A DNA stretch of 64,000 nucleotides, taken from Burkholderia gladioli. Lineage in GTDB: Bacteria > Pseudomonadota > Gammaproteobacteria > Burkholderiales > Burkholderiaceae. Positions 50,930 through 58,681 of this stretch are shown piece after piece. The first letter of the stretch is position 1. Each line of letters begins with the position of its first letter. The position numbers and the translations under genes are program-made. Location: positions 3,286,001 through 3,350,000 of the forward strand of contig NZ_CP009323.1 in assembly GCF_000959725.1 (NCBI RefSeq), given 5' to 3'. The notes under the pieces are model-generated. The model saw only the letters and a program-made list of their open reading frames with translations. It searched no databases and was not told the DNA's origin.

Positions 50930-51978
50930 TTCACGTCCTCCGCACGGGTGCATCCCAATGGGAATCCGTTGTGCTCGACGCCGTCGAGCAGCCGGCCGGC
51001 GGCGCGCTTGCCGACGCGGCCGACGCACTGCCGGCCGTCGATGTCGCCGTCAGCGGAGTCGGCCGCCAGCGGGTAGCCGATGTCGGCCCACCGGTCGCCA
51101 ATCCATTCCATGGTTTGGAAGCGGGTTTGCTCGGGGCGATCGTCGATGCACGCGCTACGGAAGTGCGTCCACGGCAAGTACTCGCCCCATTGCTTGAACA
51201 GGAACGGTACGCCGGCCTCGGAGCATTGGTCGCGTAGCGAGCGGAGCCAGTCGGGGTGCGCGGCCCGCGCGCGGGTGCCGCTTTCGCCGCCGGCAATGAT
51301 CCAATCGATTCCCCAATCGGTGTCGATGCCCGTGAAGTCGCAGCGGCTGCAGCACTCGTGAGCCCCTGTTTCAGGATCCATCAATAGGCCGTCCACCGAG
51401 TTCGGGCACGCTTTGCAAGCAATGATTCTCAGATCGACCGGGCCGAGCATTGGCTCGATCGACAGGAACCGGACAGCCGCCGGCGTGGCGAGCAGCTTCG
51501 GGACGTCGCGATCTGCCTCGGCCTGGTTGACGACCGTGGCGCCGAGCCAGACGTGATCCGGCGTGCCGGCCGGGAACATGTCGACCAGCATCGCGGCCGC
51601 GTTGCCGATGCGCTTCGTCAGCAGCAGCCAGTCGAGCGCCGGCGTCGCCTCGATCAGCGCCGCCAGTTCGCGGCGCCATGCCGCCGGCACCGCGTTGTCG
51701 AACACGTCGGCCAGCGATGCGCAGAAGACTCGCTGGCGTCGACCATGTGCGGCGAAGAACTCTTCATGCCGCACGTTCCAGCGCACCGGCTCGCGCCAGT
51801 TCGCGGCCGACGTGCGCCGGCGCGCCGCGCCGGGCCCCCAGTTGACCGCCGTGCCGCCGGCGAAGCGCGCGTTGCGCGCCTCCGCGTAGCAGTGGTCACA
51901 GCCAGGTCCGACCTTCTGGCATCCCTCCCAGGGGTTGAACGTATGGTCCGTCCATTCGATCTTGCTGTTCTCGCTCAA
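50926..51978 (-). CDS. Phage Gp37/Gp68-family (DUF5131) radical-SAM-like protein
   Basis: 350 residues from a TTG at 51978 that overlaps the upstream stop (TTGA) and follows GGGAGCG. N-terminus SKIEWTDHTFNPWEGCQKVG continues with PGCDHCYAEA: three cysteines (20, 27, 30) in a C-x6-C-x2-C cluster-binding pattern. SLADVFDN, DWLLLTKR, SIEPMLGPVDL and WIIAGGESG are the conserved family blocks. Between the last two lies a Cys-rich insert (CKACPNS ... CCSRCDF) resembling a zinc ribbon. Biochemical role of the family is unknown. Confidence 0.85.
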   Translation of the reverse strand: MSENSKIEWTDHTFNPWEGCQKVGPGCDHCYAEARNARFAGGTAVNWGPGAARRRTSAANWREPVRWNVRHEEFFAAHGRRQRVFCASLADVFDNAVPAAWRRELAALIEATPALDWLLLTKRIGNAAAMLVDMFPAGTPDHVWLGATVVNQAEADRDVPKLLATPAAVRFLSIEPMLGPVDLRIIACKACPNSVDGLLMDPETGAHECCSRCDFTGIDTDWGIDWIIAGGESGTRARAAHPDWLRSLRDQCSEAGVPFLFKQWGEYLPWTHFRSACIDDRPEQTRFQTMEWIGDRWADIGYPLAADSADGDIDGRQCVGRVGKRAAGRLLDGVEHNGFPLGCTRAEDVK

Positions 51979-52412
51979 GATTTCGCTCCCCCGCGTGTGG
52001 CCGGCTTTCTTCGTCCAAGCTCGCCGCGCGCGAAGTGCTTGAACCCTGCAAGCTCCCACTCCTCGGGCTCGATGTTCGCTGCGTACTGCAGCAGCTCATC
52101 CACGCCGCACGCTTTCACGATGTCTTTCCAGATCACACCTTGGTCATGCGCAGTGAGAACCTGCAGTGCGACGCAAACGCCCGCGAAGAACCCATCGTCG
52201 CGGGCTGACCGCTCGCCGGGCACGGTCGAGTACAGCGCGACGCGCAGTCGTGCGACCTCGGCCTCGAGCTCGCGGGCGAGAGGCGCGAGGTGCTGGTGGA
52301 CCTCTTCGTAGTAGCGAGCTTGCGCGGCCCGGCTTTCGCCGGGGAATCGCTTCATCACGTCCGTGATCAGCTTGTCGACGCGTGGGGATGTTGAGATTGG
52401 ATCGAGGCTCAC
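51975..52412 (-). CDS. Phage protein of unknown function
   Basis: 145 residues, mostly alpha-helical (RAAQARYYEEVHQHLAPLAR, ELEAEVARLRVALY: likely coiled coil). GTG start at 52412 with GGGAG upstream, overlapping the stop of the large upstream gene (GTGA); its own stop overlaps the TTG of the Gp37/68 gene. Not recognised; its coupling on both sides shows that it is a real operon member. Confidence 0.75.
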   Translation of the reverse strand: MSLDPISTSPRVDKLITDVMKRFPGESRAAQARYYEEVHQHLAPLARELEAEVARLRVALYSTVPGERSARDDGFFAGVCVALQVLTAHDQGVIWKDIVKACGVDELLQYAANIEPEEWELAGFKHFARGELGRRKPATRGGAKS

Positions 52413-54478
52413 GTCTCACTCCCATCTCGTTCGCGCAGCCGCACAACCGCTGCCTTGTATTCCGGCGCGCCGGGCCCATACGCAATCGAGTGATCGATGC
52501 GATAGCAGCCGATCTGGCCGTGTTCGTCGATCCACCGCTTGATCGCAAGAGACAGCAGCTTTGTCTCCGTTTCCTCATATGGTCCGATCACGTCGGCCAC
52601 CTCCCCGACCTGGTCGAATGCCTGCTCCTGGATCCGCTCGATCACCTCTTCAGCGAGCGAGTCATAATCGATATCGATCGGCTGGTTCTGGCCGACCCAG
52701 ATGACGCGGCCGCGCTCGCCGGCGTCGTCCAGATCGGAGAGGGCTTCCGCAAGCGCTCCCACGATGGAGTCGAATGATCCGCTCCACCTCTCGGCATGCT
52801 GGCTGAGCGCATAGCTGAATTCGATGGCCGCCGGCGCGGCCTGGCGCGGCGGCGCGGGAAGCCGGGTCCAGTGGGTAACCGCTTCCGTGATGTCCTCGCC
52901 CGGGCAGCCGTCGTAGAAGTGCGTGAAGGCCTGCGGCATGTGCTTGTACGCGCCGAATTCAACCTGGATGGGCGTGTCGCTCATGAGCTCCCAATCGTTG
53001 TCGGGCGCGAGCATGACGAGATACCAGCCGGGCGCGGCGGGAAGTGCATCGACTTTCGACACCCACTCGTCAACGGCCACCGGCGCGCCGAGCGCGGCGG
53101 CGCGCGCGAGCAGATCCGCCGACAGCGCCGGGTGCGTGGTCGAGCAGGAGCGCGCATAGGCTGCCAGCGACGCGCCCGCGTGGGCGTCATGCTGCAGATC
53201 GAGCACGAAGTATTCACAGCCGTGATGCTTTCCGCCGGGCGCGCTGCTGCCGTCGAGCCTGCGCACGTCGAATTTGCGGTACAGCCCGCGCCCGGCGGCG
53301 CAGTCACACGGTCCCCGTGGCATGGCCGGCTCATTGTGGACTGCGCAGTCGCTAGCATGCGCGGCGCCACCGCTGCAGGCCGGGCACTGACAGTGCGCCG
53401 GTGGCGCGCTGGTCGAGACAGCCGGGGCCGGCAGGGCGAGCAGGGCGGCGGCGCGCTCGTGCCAGTCTTCGTCGAGCTGCATCATTGCGAATTCGCTGGC
53501 GTGGGCGAGCAACTGGCGCGCTTCGGCGAGCTGCGTGGCGTTGTCGTCGGCCGGCGATACTGCTGCGCCGTCGCGCACTGCCGCCATGAGTTCGGCCGCA
53601 CGAGCAATGCGCCGAGCCTCGTTATCGGGCGTCTGCATGAAGTCGAAATGCCGCTGCGCGGCGCCGATGACCGTCGACCACTTCACGCCTTTCCCGAAGC
53701 GCGTTCCACCGACTTGAGCCGGGTTGTCGAGGCGCGGCTCGTCCTGTCGTGACGCATCAGCGGCGACAGCCCCGTTAACCGCCGCTTCGTACTCGGCGAG
53801 GCATTCCGGCGAGTGGCTGATGCCATCCGTCGCGCCGCAGTTCTTGCCTTTGCAGGCGCCCTGCGCCACGCCAGCGGCGACCAGCGTGGAAGGCGCGGCT
53901 TCCACCTTGGCGAACGAGGCCAAGCCATGGACCATGCCGAGCGCCAGGATGCTTTTCGCGGCCACCGCGTCGCGGAGTACTTCGCACGCATTCGCGAGCG
54001 ACGGCGACTCGGCCGCTGCGACCGGGGTGGTGGGAGCGGCGTCGAGCTTCCCGAGGCACGCGCGGATTTCTTTCGCAGCGGCATGCGGATCGCAGCCGCC
54101 TTCCAGCCATCGCGCAGTCGATTCCATCGAAAAGCGCACGTGGGGCGGTACGCCTGCAGCTGGCGGCACAGCGTTGCGCACAAGTGGCGCGATGTTCTGG
54201 TCGATCCAGCGCTGCACGTCGCCGCCGCTCCACATCTTCCGCAGCATGGTGGGGAACGGGGGAAGCTCGGCGCCGGCGGCGCTCGAGGCGGCGAGCGCAC
54301 ATTCCACCGCGTCGGCGATGGTCGGCGCGATGGCCTGCTCGATCAGTTCGTCGATTTTCGACACGTCGAAGTAGTCGAACTCGCGGATCAGGGCGCCATC
54401 GGCATCCAGCGTGCTGAACCAGTTGGTGATCAGGGAACTGAGCGCCGCGCGGCGCTCGTCGGTCAGTGGCGTGGTCAT
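52409..54478 (-). CDS. Large composite phage protein, DUF551-like segment in the middle
   Basis: 689 residues from ATG 54478. It looks assembled from modules: an alpha-helical N-terminal part (1-115); a Cys-rich stretch near 360-400 (HCQCPAC ... CDCAAGRG); a segment about 475-540 (GWYLVMLAPDNDWELMSD ... VTHWTRLPAPP) like DUF551 of phage early proteins; and an acidic C-terminal domain (about 545-689). No enzymatic motif recognised. Length is unusual for an early lambdoid gene. Stop overlaps the next GTG. Confidence 0.75.
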   Translation of the reverse strand: MTTPLTDERRAALSSLITNWFSTLDADGALIREFDYFDVSKIDELIEQAIAPTIADAVECALAASSAAGAELPPFPTMLRKMWSGGDVQRWIDQNIAPLVRNAVPPAAGVPPHVRFSMESTARWLEGGCDPHAAAKEIRACLGKLDAAPTTPVAAAESPSLANACEVLRDAVAAKSILALGMVHGLASFAKVEAAPSTLVAAGVAQGACKGKNCGATDGISHSPECLAEYEAAVNGAVAADASRQDEPRLDNPAQVGGTRFGKGVKWSTVIGAAQRHFDFMQTPDNEARRIARAAELMAAVRDGAAVSPADDNATQLAEARQLLAHASEFAMMQLDEDWHERAAALLALPAPAVSTSAPPAHCQCPACSGGAAHASDCAVHNEPAMPRGPCDCAAGRGLYRKFDVRRLDGSSAPGGKHHGCEYFVLDLQHDAHAGASLAAYARSCSTTHPALSADLLARAAALGAPVAVDEWVSKVDALPAAPGWYLVMLAPDNDWELMSDTPIQVEFGAYKHMPQAFTHFYDGCPGEDITEAVTHWTRLPAPPRQAAPAAIEFSYALSQHAERWSGSFDSIVGALAEALSDLDDAGERGRVIWVGQNQPIDIDYDSLAEEVIERIQEQAFDQVGEVADVIGPYEETETKLLSLAIKRWIDEHGQIGCYRIDHSIAYGPGAPEYKAAVVRLRERDGSET

Positions 54479-54489
54479 GGAATTCTCGG

Positions 54490-54753
54490 TCAGAAGAGTT
54501 CGCCCTGCGCCGGCTTGCCGCCGCTCGAGGCAGCAAGGTGGGTAGGGCAGAAATGCACGTCCGGGCCGACCTGGTGCGCGTGGACCGCGCAGAGGTGTCG
54601 ATCGCAGGTCTTCCCCGACTTCGTGTTGAAATCGCACTGGAAAGCGCTGGGCGCGGAGCAGTCCGGTACCGAGCAGCGCGGCGCGCGGCCGCGCCCGCGG
54701 GTGCAGATGAATCCTGAGCCGCCGCCAGGCAGGCGGAAGGGCGTGCAGGGCAT
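54490..54753 (-). CDS. Small Cys/His-rich (zinc-binding-like) phage protein
   Basis: 87 residues from ATG 54753. Eight Cys and several His in spaced pairs (CSVPDC, FQCDF, KTCDRHLCAVHAH, HFCPTH) suggest one or two zinc sites of treble-clef type. Starts 6 bases after the upstream stop; ends PAQGELF. Function unknown; a DNA- or RNA-binding or host-takeover role would be guesswork. Confidence 0.7.
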   Translation of the reverse strand: MPCTPFRLPGGGSGFICTRGRGRAPRCSVPDCSAPSAFQCDFNTKSGKTCDRHLCAVHAHQVGPDVHFCPTHLAASSGGKPAQGELF

Positions 54754-54758
54754 CGCTG

Positions 54759-55010
54759 CTACTGCTCGCGACGCGTGGTGATCGCGAAGCCCGATATCGC
54801 CGGCAAGCCGTCGACCAGGACGCGCAACGCGAACCGAAGCTCGGCACGACCTTCGGGCGCGACGATCCCGGTGGTGCAGTTGAGAGTCGGATCGGCCTCG
54901 GTCGGGATTGCGAACGAGGCCACGAAGTCGATTTTGTGTTCCTGGGCGATCGCGATGATCTCGTTCATCAGCGGCCTGATTTCTTCGTCGTATATCTGTT
55001 CTTTGTCCAT
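54759..55010 (-). CDS. Small phage protein of unknown function
   Basis: 83 residues, MDKEQIYDEEIRPLMNEIIA at the start, acidic helix then a beta-rich part (IDFVASFAIPTEAD). ATG 55010 preceded by GAGG. Resembles small hypothetical proteins of temperate phages but no function can be assigned. Confidence 0.7.
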   Translation of the reverse strand: MDKEQIYDEEIRPLMNEIIAIAQEHKIDFVASFAIPTEADPTLNCTTGIVAPEGRAELRFALRVLVDGLPAISGFAITTRREQ

Positions 55011-55067
55011 GGGAACCTCGAGAGTGGGATGGAAGGATTCGTGCGCGCCCGTCGGCGCGCACCGGTG

Positions 55068-57140
55068 CTACGGGCGGTCGGATTTCGGGAAGGGCCACGC
55101 GGCCCGGGGATCGAGACCGGGCTTGAGCGGCGCGGGAGTGCTGTCAGAAGGGGGTTCAGCCTGCTCGGCCGGCTTCGCGGGCCGGCGGCGGCTGCGCTTC
55201 TTCGGCTCGGCCGCCTCGGTCGCCTTGGCCGCTGGCGGGGCCGCGCGCGCGGCGGCGTTCATGGAGTAGTGCGGCCCGCGCAGCGGTCCCGGAAGCCAGC
55301 CGCTGTCGCGCAGTTCGTCCTCGGCGAGCTCGGCCGCCTGGGCCTTCTTCGCGGCGCCGACGGCTTTGCGCGCTGCGTCGCTCGCGCCGGCTTCCTCGAG
55401 GGCGGTCTGGATGATCGCCTTCGGCACCTGGTCGAGGAACGTCTCGCGCGTCGGTTGCCACCAATCGGAGACATCCAGGCCGATCGCGTTTTCGACAGCC
55501 GCGAGCGGCCGGCTCGCCGCTTCGCTGCTGGTGATCGCATTCAGCGCCGTCGACGTGCAGAAGCAAAGGATCTCCATGACGTCGATCGGGGTCTGCTGGC
55601 CGAGCCACGCGAACAGTTCGCCCGGGTGCTCGGGAATGCGCGCCTGGATCTCGGCGCGCTTCTGCTCGATCGTGATCCACGCTTTGCTGTTCTCGATCGG
55701 CGCGCCTCCGGCGTTGCGCAGGGCGCCTTGCTGGTCATGCAACTGGATCTGCACGCCGGCCGCGCCGTAGTAGCCGCCACGGTAGAGCGTCTGCATCGCG
55801 AGCTGCGTGCAGAGCAGATCGAGCGCGACGCGCGGGCATTCGAGCAGGTGCGCGGCGAGGGCGGCAGTGCGGTTCGCCGTCAGCTTGCGCATGAGGGCTT
55901 CGCTGAAGCCGGCCGGCTCCGGCTCGCCGCGCTCGACGGCGGCGGCGCGCGCGGCCTCTTTCTCCTTCGCCTTTTGCACCTTGGGGTCGGGCGGCGCGAT
56001 CATGCCGCGGTGGATCTCGACGAGGCCGTTCTGGCCGATCCCTACCAGTGCGCCGGCCTTCTTCTTCTGGCGATCGCTGTACGTCTCGACGGACGAGCGG
56101 ATTGCCTCGATGCGCGCCTGCGCCGTGGCGATCGCATGCTCAAGCTGCTCGGTGTCGCCGTCGGTCAGATCGTCGTCTTCGTCGACGCGCTCCTGATTCG
56201 CCGCGCACTCGGTTTCGAGGCGATCGATTTCCTGCTGTTCGTCCTCGGTGAGCTCGCGGCGCGTCGGCTTGCTGCGGCCATACGGATGCGTGTCGCTCCA
56301 GCCGATCTCGGGCACGACCTTCACGAACGCCCAGCCTTCGTCGCGCAGCTGCTGCGCGATCGCCTCGAGCTTTTCGACGGCCAGGCGCTGCATCAGCTCG
56401 TCGTCGGCGATATAGCCGCTATCCGGACCGCCGAACAGGTCGCGCACGACGGTGCCCCCGGCCGCCTCGTAGGCGTCGAGCCCGACGAAGCGCGCGGCGC
56501 GATCATTGCTGGTGGATTTCGCGCCCTTCGTCAGCGCAGCGCGCAGGCTGGCCGGGTGCCGCTGGTAGGAGGGTGCGTTGTTCCAGACCTTCTCCTGCAG
56601 GGCGTGTTTGTCGGTGAGCGTGAACGCCTGCAGCTGCTCGAGGTTCATTTCGCCGGCGCGGTATAGCGCGATCAGCTTGGGCGAGACTTTCGCGAGCAGC
56701 AGCCGTCGGCGCACCACCAGCGGCGTCACGCCGAACTGCGCGGCGACATCCTCGATCGGCTTGCCGCCGTCGACCAGTCCCTTGAACGCGTCGAACTCGT
56801 CGGCCGGGTGCATCGGCTCGCGGCCCGAGTTGGCAGCCACGCTGGCCGCGAGCGCGCTGGCCGTGCTGTCGATGACCAGGCACCAGACCGGCAGGTCGGG
56901 CTTCGTGTGGCCGAGCTGGACGTTCAGATTGAACGCGCGCAGGCGCCGGCCGCCCTCGGCAACGGCATAGCCCTCGCCGTACTCGTGCACGACCAGGTTC
57001 TGCAGCTGATTTTGCGAGCGCAGGAGCGCGGCGAGCTCGGTCACGTCGGAGGTGTCGTTCGGCCGCGCGTTGTGCGGGGAAATGCGAAGCTGGTTCAGCG
57101 GGACCGCGATGATGCGGCCCACCGGGGACGATTTAGCCAT
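55068..57140 (-). CDS. ParB/RepB/Spo0J-like DNA-binding protein, long form
   Basis: 690 residues. N-terminal ParB/sulfiredoxin-type fold: VPLNQLRISPHNARPNDTSD, LQNLVVHEYGEGYAVAEGGR and RLRAFN correspond to the CTPase/clamp domain with the GxxRRLRA box. The HTH domain follows (DVAAQFGVTPLVVRRRLLLA, KVSPKLIALYRAGEMNLEQL). The remaining ~450 residues include a coiled coil (EQQEIDRLETECAANQERVD) and a basic C-terminal tail (EPKKRSRRRPAKP). No ParA is encoded in the window, so partition is not established. The ATG at 57140 is preferred over a GTG at 57176 that has no ribosome-binding site. Confidence 0.85.
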   Translation of the reverse strand: MAKSSPVGRIIAVPLNQLRISPHNARPNDTSDVTELAALLRSQNQLQNLVVHEYGEGYAVAEGGRRLRAFNLNVQLGHTKPDLPVWCLVIDSTASALAASVAANSGREPMHPADEFDAFKGLVDGGKPIEDVAAQFGVTPLVVRRRLLLAKVSPKLIALYRAGEMNLEQLQAFTLTDKHALQEKVWNNAPSYQRHPASLRAALTKGAKSTSNDRAARFVGLDAYEAAGGTVVRDLFGGPDSGYIADDELMQRLAVEKLEAIAQQLRDEGWAFVKVVPEIGWSDTHPYGRSKPTRRELTEDEQQEIDRLETECAANQERVDEDDDLTDGDTEQLEHAIATAQARIEAIRSSVETYSDRQKKKAGALVGIGQNGLVEIHRGMIAPPDPKVQKAKEKEAARAAAVERGEPEPAGFSEALMRKLTANRTAALAAHLLECPRVALDLLCTQLAMQTLYRGGYYGAAGVQIQLHDQQGALRNAGGAPIENSKAWITIEQKRAEIQARIPEHPGELFAWLGQQTPIDVMEILCFCTSTALNAITSSEAASRPLAAVENAIGLDVSDWWQPTRETFLDQVPKAIIQTALEEAGASDAARKAVGAAKKAQAAELAEDELRDSGWLPGPLRGPHYSMNAAARAAPPAAKATEAAEPKKRSRRRPAKPAEQAEPPSDSTPAPLKPGLDPRAAWPFPKSDRP

Positions 57141-57172
57141 GTCGGATCCGGGGAGGAGGGAGGGACCGGCGC

Positions 57173-57589
57173 TCACGCGCCGGCGGTGATGCGGTCGATG
57201 TTGATCGCGTCGAGGAACTTGATCAGCCGCTCCGCTTCGTCGTGCGTGAGCCTGATTTCCTTCGAGCCCTTCGCGATCGATAGCGCGCCATCGGAGAAAA
57301 AGCCGAACGTGAAATCGCCGGGCGCCGCGGCCGGCGTGCGGGGAGCACGCTTCATTGCGTCCGGGTTCAGGCCGCCGCCCTCATTGACGAGCGACTGCGA
57401 GGGGAAGTAGATCCACACGTCGCGGTTCTCGAGCTTCTTCTTCTCACGCTTCACGTGCTCGCTGGTGATGTATTTCCCGAGGCGGGACTGAACGTCCGTC
57501 GCGGCGGTTTCCAGTTCATCGGCGATTTCGGCCGCCGTCAGGCCAGGCCGATCCACGATCAGTTTCAGGATGCTTTCGGTAGAGGCCAT
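57173..57589 (-). CDS. Winged-helix phage protein
   Basis: 138 residues. N-terminal SILKLIVDRPGLTAAEIADE, LETAATDVQSRLGKYITSEH looks like a MarR/replication-type winged helix; the C-terminal part (EIRLTHDEAERLIKFLDAI) is a helix pair. Probably a DNA-binding early protein, next to the ParB-like gene (its stop overlaps a GTG there). Target unknown. Confidence 0.72.
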   Translation of the reverse strand: MASTESILKLIVDRPGLTAAEIADELETAATDVQSRLGKYITSEHVKREKKKLENRDVWIYFPSQSLVNEGGGLNPDAMKRAPRTPAAAPGDFTFGFFSDGALSIAKGSKEIRLTHDEAERLIKFLDAINIDRITAGA

Positions 57590-57673
57590 GCGGCAGCTCC
57601 AGGTTGTAAAAAAAGCAGGATCGGGAGGACTCCTGCGGAAACCGCGCGGTCAGGCGCGGCAGGGGATAGTGAT

Positions 57674-57880
57674 TCAGTCGAAATCGTTGGCGGCGCGGGA
57701 TTTCGCGTCCACCACGCGGCGCGGCGACTCGTTCGCCTCGCGCGCGGCCCGTGCCCGGGCGCCGGCCTCCAGTGCGCGGCGCACCGCGGGATTCGTGATC
57801 GCGTCGACGGCCGAGCCCGGCCGGTGCTGGAGGCGAAACTCGCGAGCGATATCGAATTCGGAAACTGGAGGCAGTGGCAT
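57674..57880 (-). CDS. Small phage protein
   Basis: 68 residues, Ala/Arg-rich helical (ALEAGARARAAREANESPRR). Begins one base after the stop of the preceding small membrane-protein gene (TGACATG), which supports expression as part of the operon. Unrecognised. Confidence 0.6.
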   Translation of the reverse strand: MPLPPVSEFDIAREFRLQHRPGSAVDAITNPAVRRALEAGARARAAREANESPRRVVDAKSRAANDFD

Positions 57881-57881
57881 G

Positions 57882-58013
57882 TCAGACCCCGCGCATGAAA
57901 GCCGCCGCGGCGGGCGGAGCGTCGCCGGCCAGCTGCTCGAGCGACGCGACGACGAGTGCCGCTGCCAGCAGGAGGGCGATAGCTTTGAGCCAGAGGACCA
58001 GGAGCGCTTTCAT
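57882..58013 (-). CDS. Tiny membrane protein of the leftward phage operon
   Basis: 43 residues. One hydrophobic helix MKALLVLWLKAIALLLAAAL, then a short Ala-rich tail. ATG 58013 overlaps the stop of the neighbouring 34-residue gene (ATGA). Function unknown. Confidence 0.6.
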   Translation of the reverse strand: MKALLVLWLKAIALLLAAALVVASLEQLAGDAPPAAAAFMRGV

Positions 58014-58114
58014 TTCGCGATCCCGAGCAGGAACTCGACGGGCGGCGCGATCGCGCTGGCGGCGAGCCAGAGCGCGAACAGCACGACGAGGGGGAACCAG
58101 TCGCGGCGGCGCAT
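58010..58114 (-). CDS. Tiny membrane protein of the leftward phage operon
   Basis: 34 residues: MRRRDWFPLVVLFALWLAAS then a short tail; one TM helix with a positively charged N-terminus. ATG 58114 has a GGAGGT site inside the upstream gene and overlaps its stop (ATGA). Function unknown. Confidence 0.6.
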   Translation of the reverse strand: MRRRDWFPLVVLFALWLAASAIAPPVEFLLGIAK

Positions 58115-58287
58115 CAGTGGACCTCCTCGGAATCGAGGAAATCCAGCGCGGCGAAGATCGTCGGCCAGTTCAGCAGCCAACGGGGTGCGTCGAGAGGAAG
58201 GAGGTGAATCTCCGTTCCGAAATCATCGATCACCACGCCTGCCATGTGCAGGGAGGGGATCCCTTGGGCGAAGTGGTGCGTCACCAT
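58114..58287 (-). CDS. Small phage protein
   Basis: 57 residues, acidic C-terminus (ALDFLDSEEVH). ATG 58287 lies two bases after the upstream stop; a second in-frame ATG at 58245 could be used. Not recognised. Confidence 0.58.
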   Translation of the reverse strand: MVTHHFAQGIPSLHMAGVVIDDFGTEIHLLPLDAPRWLLNWPTIFAALDFLDSEEVH

Positions 58288-58289
58288 GA

Positions 58290-58556
58290 TCAGTGCGCCG
58301 TCCGGCGTGCGATGGTGATGTCCGGGAGGTCCTGGCCGCGCGCCGCCGCCTGCACCTGCATCGTTTTGATGCCGAGGTCCAGCTCATAGAGCAGCTGGCC
58401 GAAGGCGATCGCATGGCCGCCGCGCGCTGCGAACTCGCGCAGGACATCGCGCGCGCCGCACGCGGCGCAGTACGAACCAAAGAGCTCCAGGTCGCTCAGG
58501 GCTGCCAGCGTGGCCGCCATTTCTTCGGGGGTGTATTGGGTGATGAACTCGGGCAC
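58290..58556 (-). CDS. First gene of the leftward early operon, unknown function
   Basis: 88 residues. Contains a CAACGARDVL pair of cysteines and EMAATLAALSDLELFGSY. GTG 58556 with GAGG upstream, 32 bases after the predicted promoter's -10. In lambdoid phages this position holds regulators such as N; this protein does not show an Arg-rich N-like motif. Confidence 0.68.
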   Translation of the reverse strand: MPEFITQYTPEEMAATLAALSDLELFGSYCAACGARDVLREFAARGGHAIAFGQLLYELDLGIKTMQVQAAARGQDLPDITIARRTAH

Positions 58557-58587
58557 GGTTGCCTCGGTGTCGGGTGACAGTGAGGCG

Positions 58588-58627
58588 AGTTTAGAAAACT
58601 ATCCTGTATAGGTCAAGCGTTCTAAAC
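58588..58627 (-). promoter_or_regulatory. Leftward early promoter with operator half-sites (PL/OL-like)
   Basis: Minus-strand promoter TTGACC (58611-58616), 17-base spacer, TAAACT (58588-58593). It is framed by a perfect inverted repeat GTTTAGAA (58589-58596) / TTCTAAAC (58620-58627), with a second palindrome CTAT-N5-ATAG (58599-58611) in the spacer. The same GTTTAG-type sequences recur beside the repressor gene, so this is very probably the repressor-controlled left operator. Confidence 0.75.
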
Positions 58628-58636
58628 CGACTGGCC

Positions 58637-58662
58637 GAAAAAAATCCCGCGCGTGGCGGGAT
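58637..58662 (-). terminator. Intrinsic terminator of the repressor-lipoprotein transcript
   Basis: Stem ATCCCGC / GCGGGAT, loop gcgtg, followed on the minus strand by seven T. It insulates the lysogenic transcript from the leftward promoter just beyond. Confidence 0.85.
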
Positions 58663-58681
58663 CCTCTGGCCCAGGTGAGCC

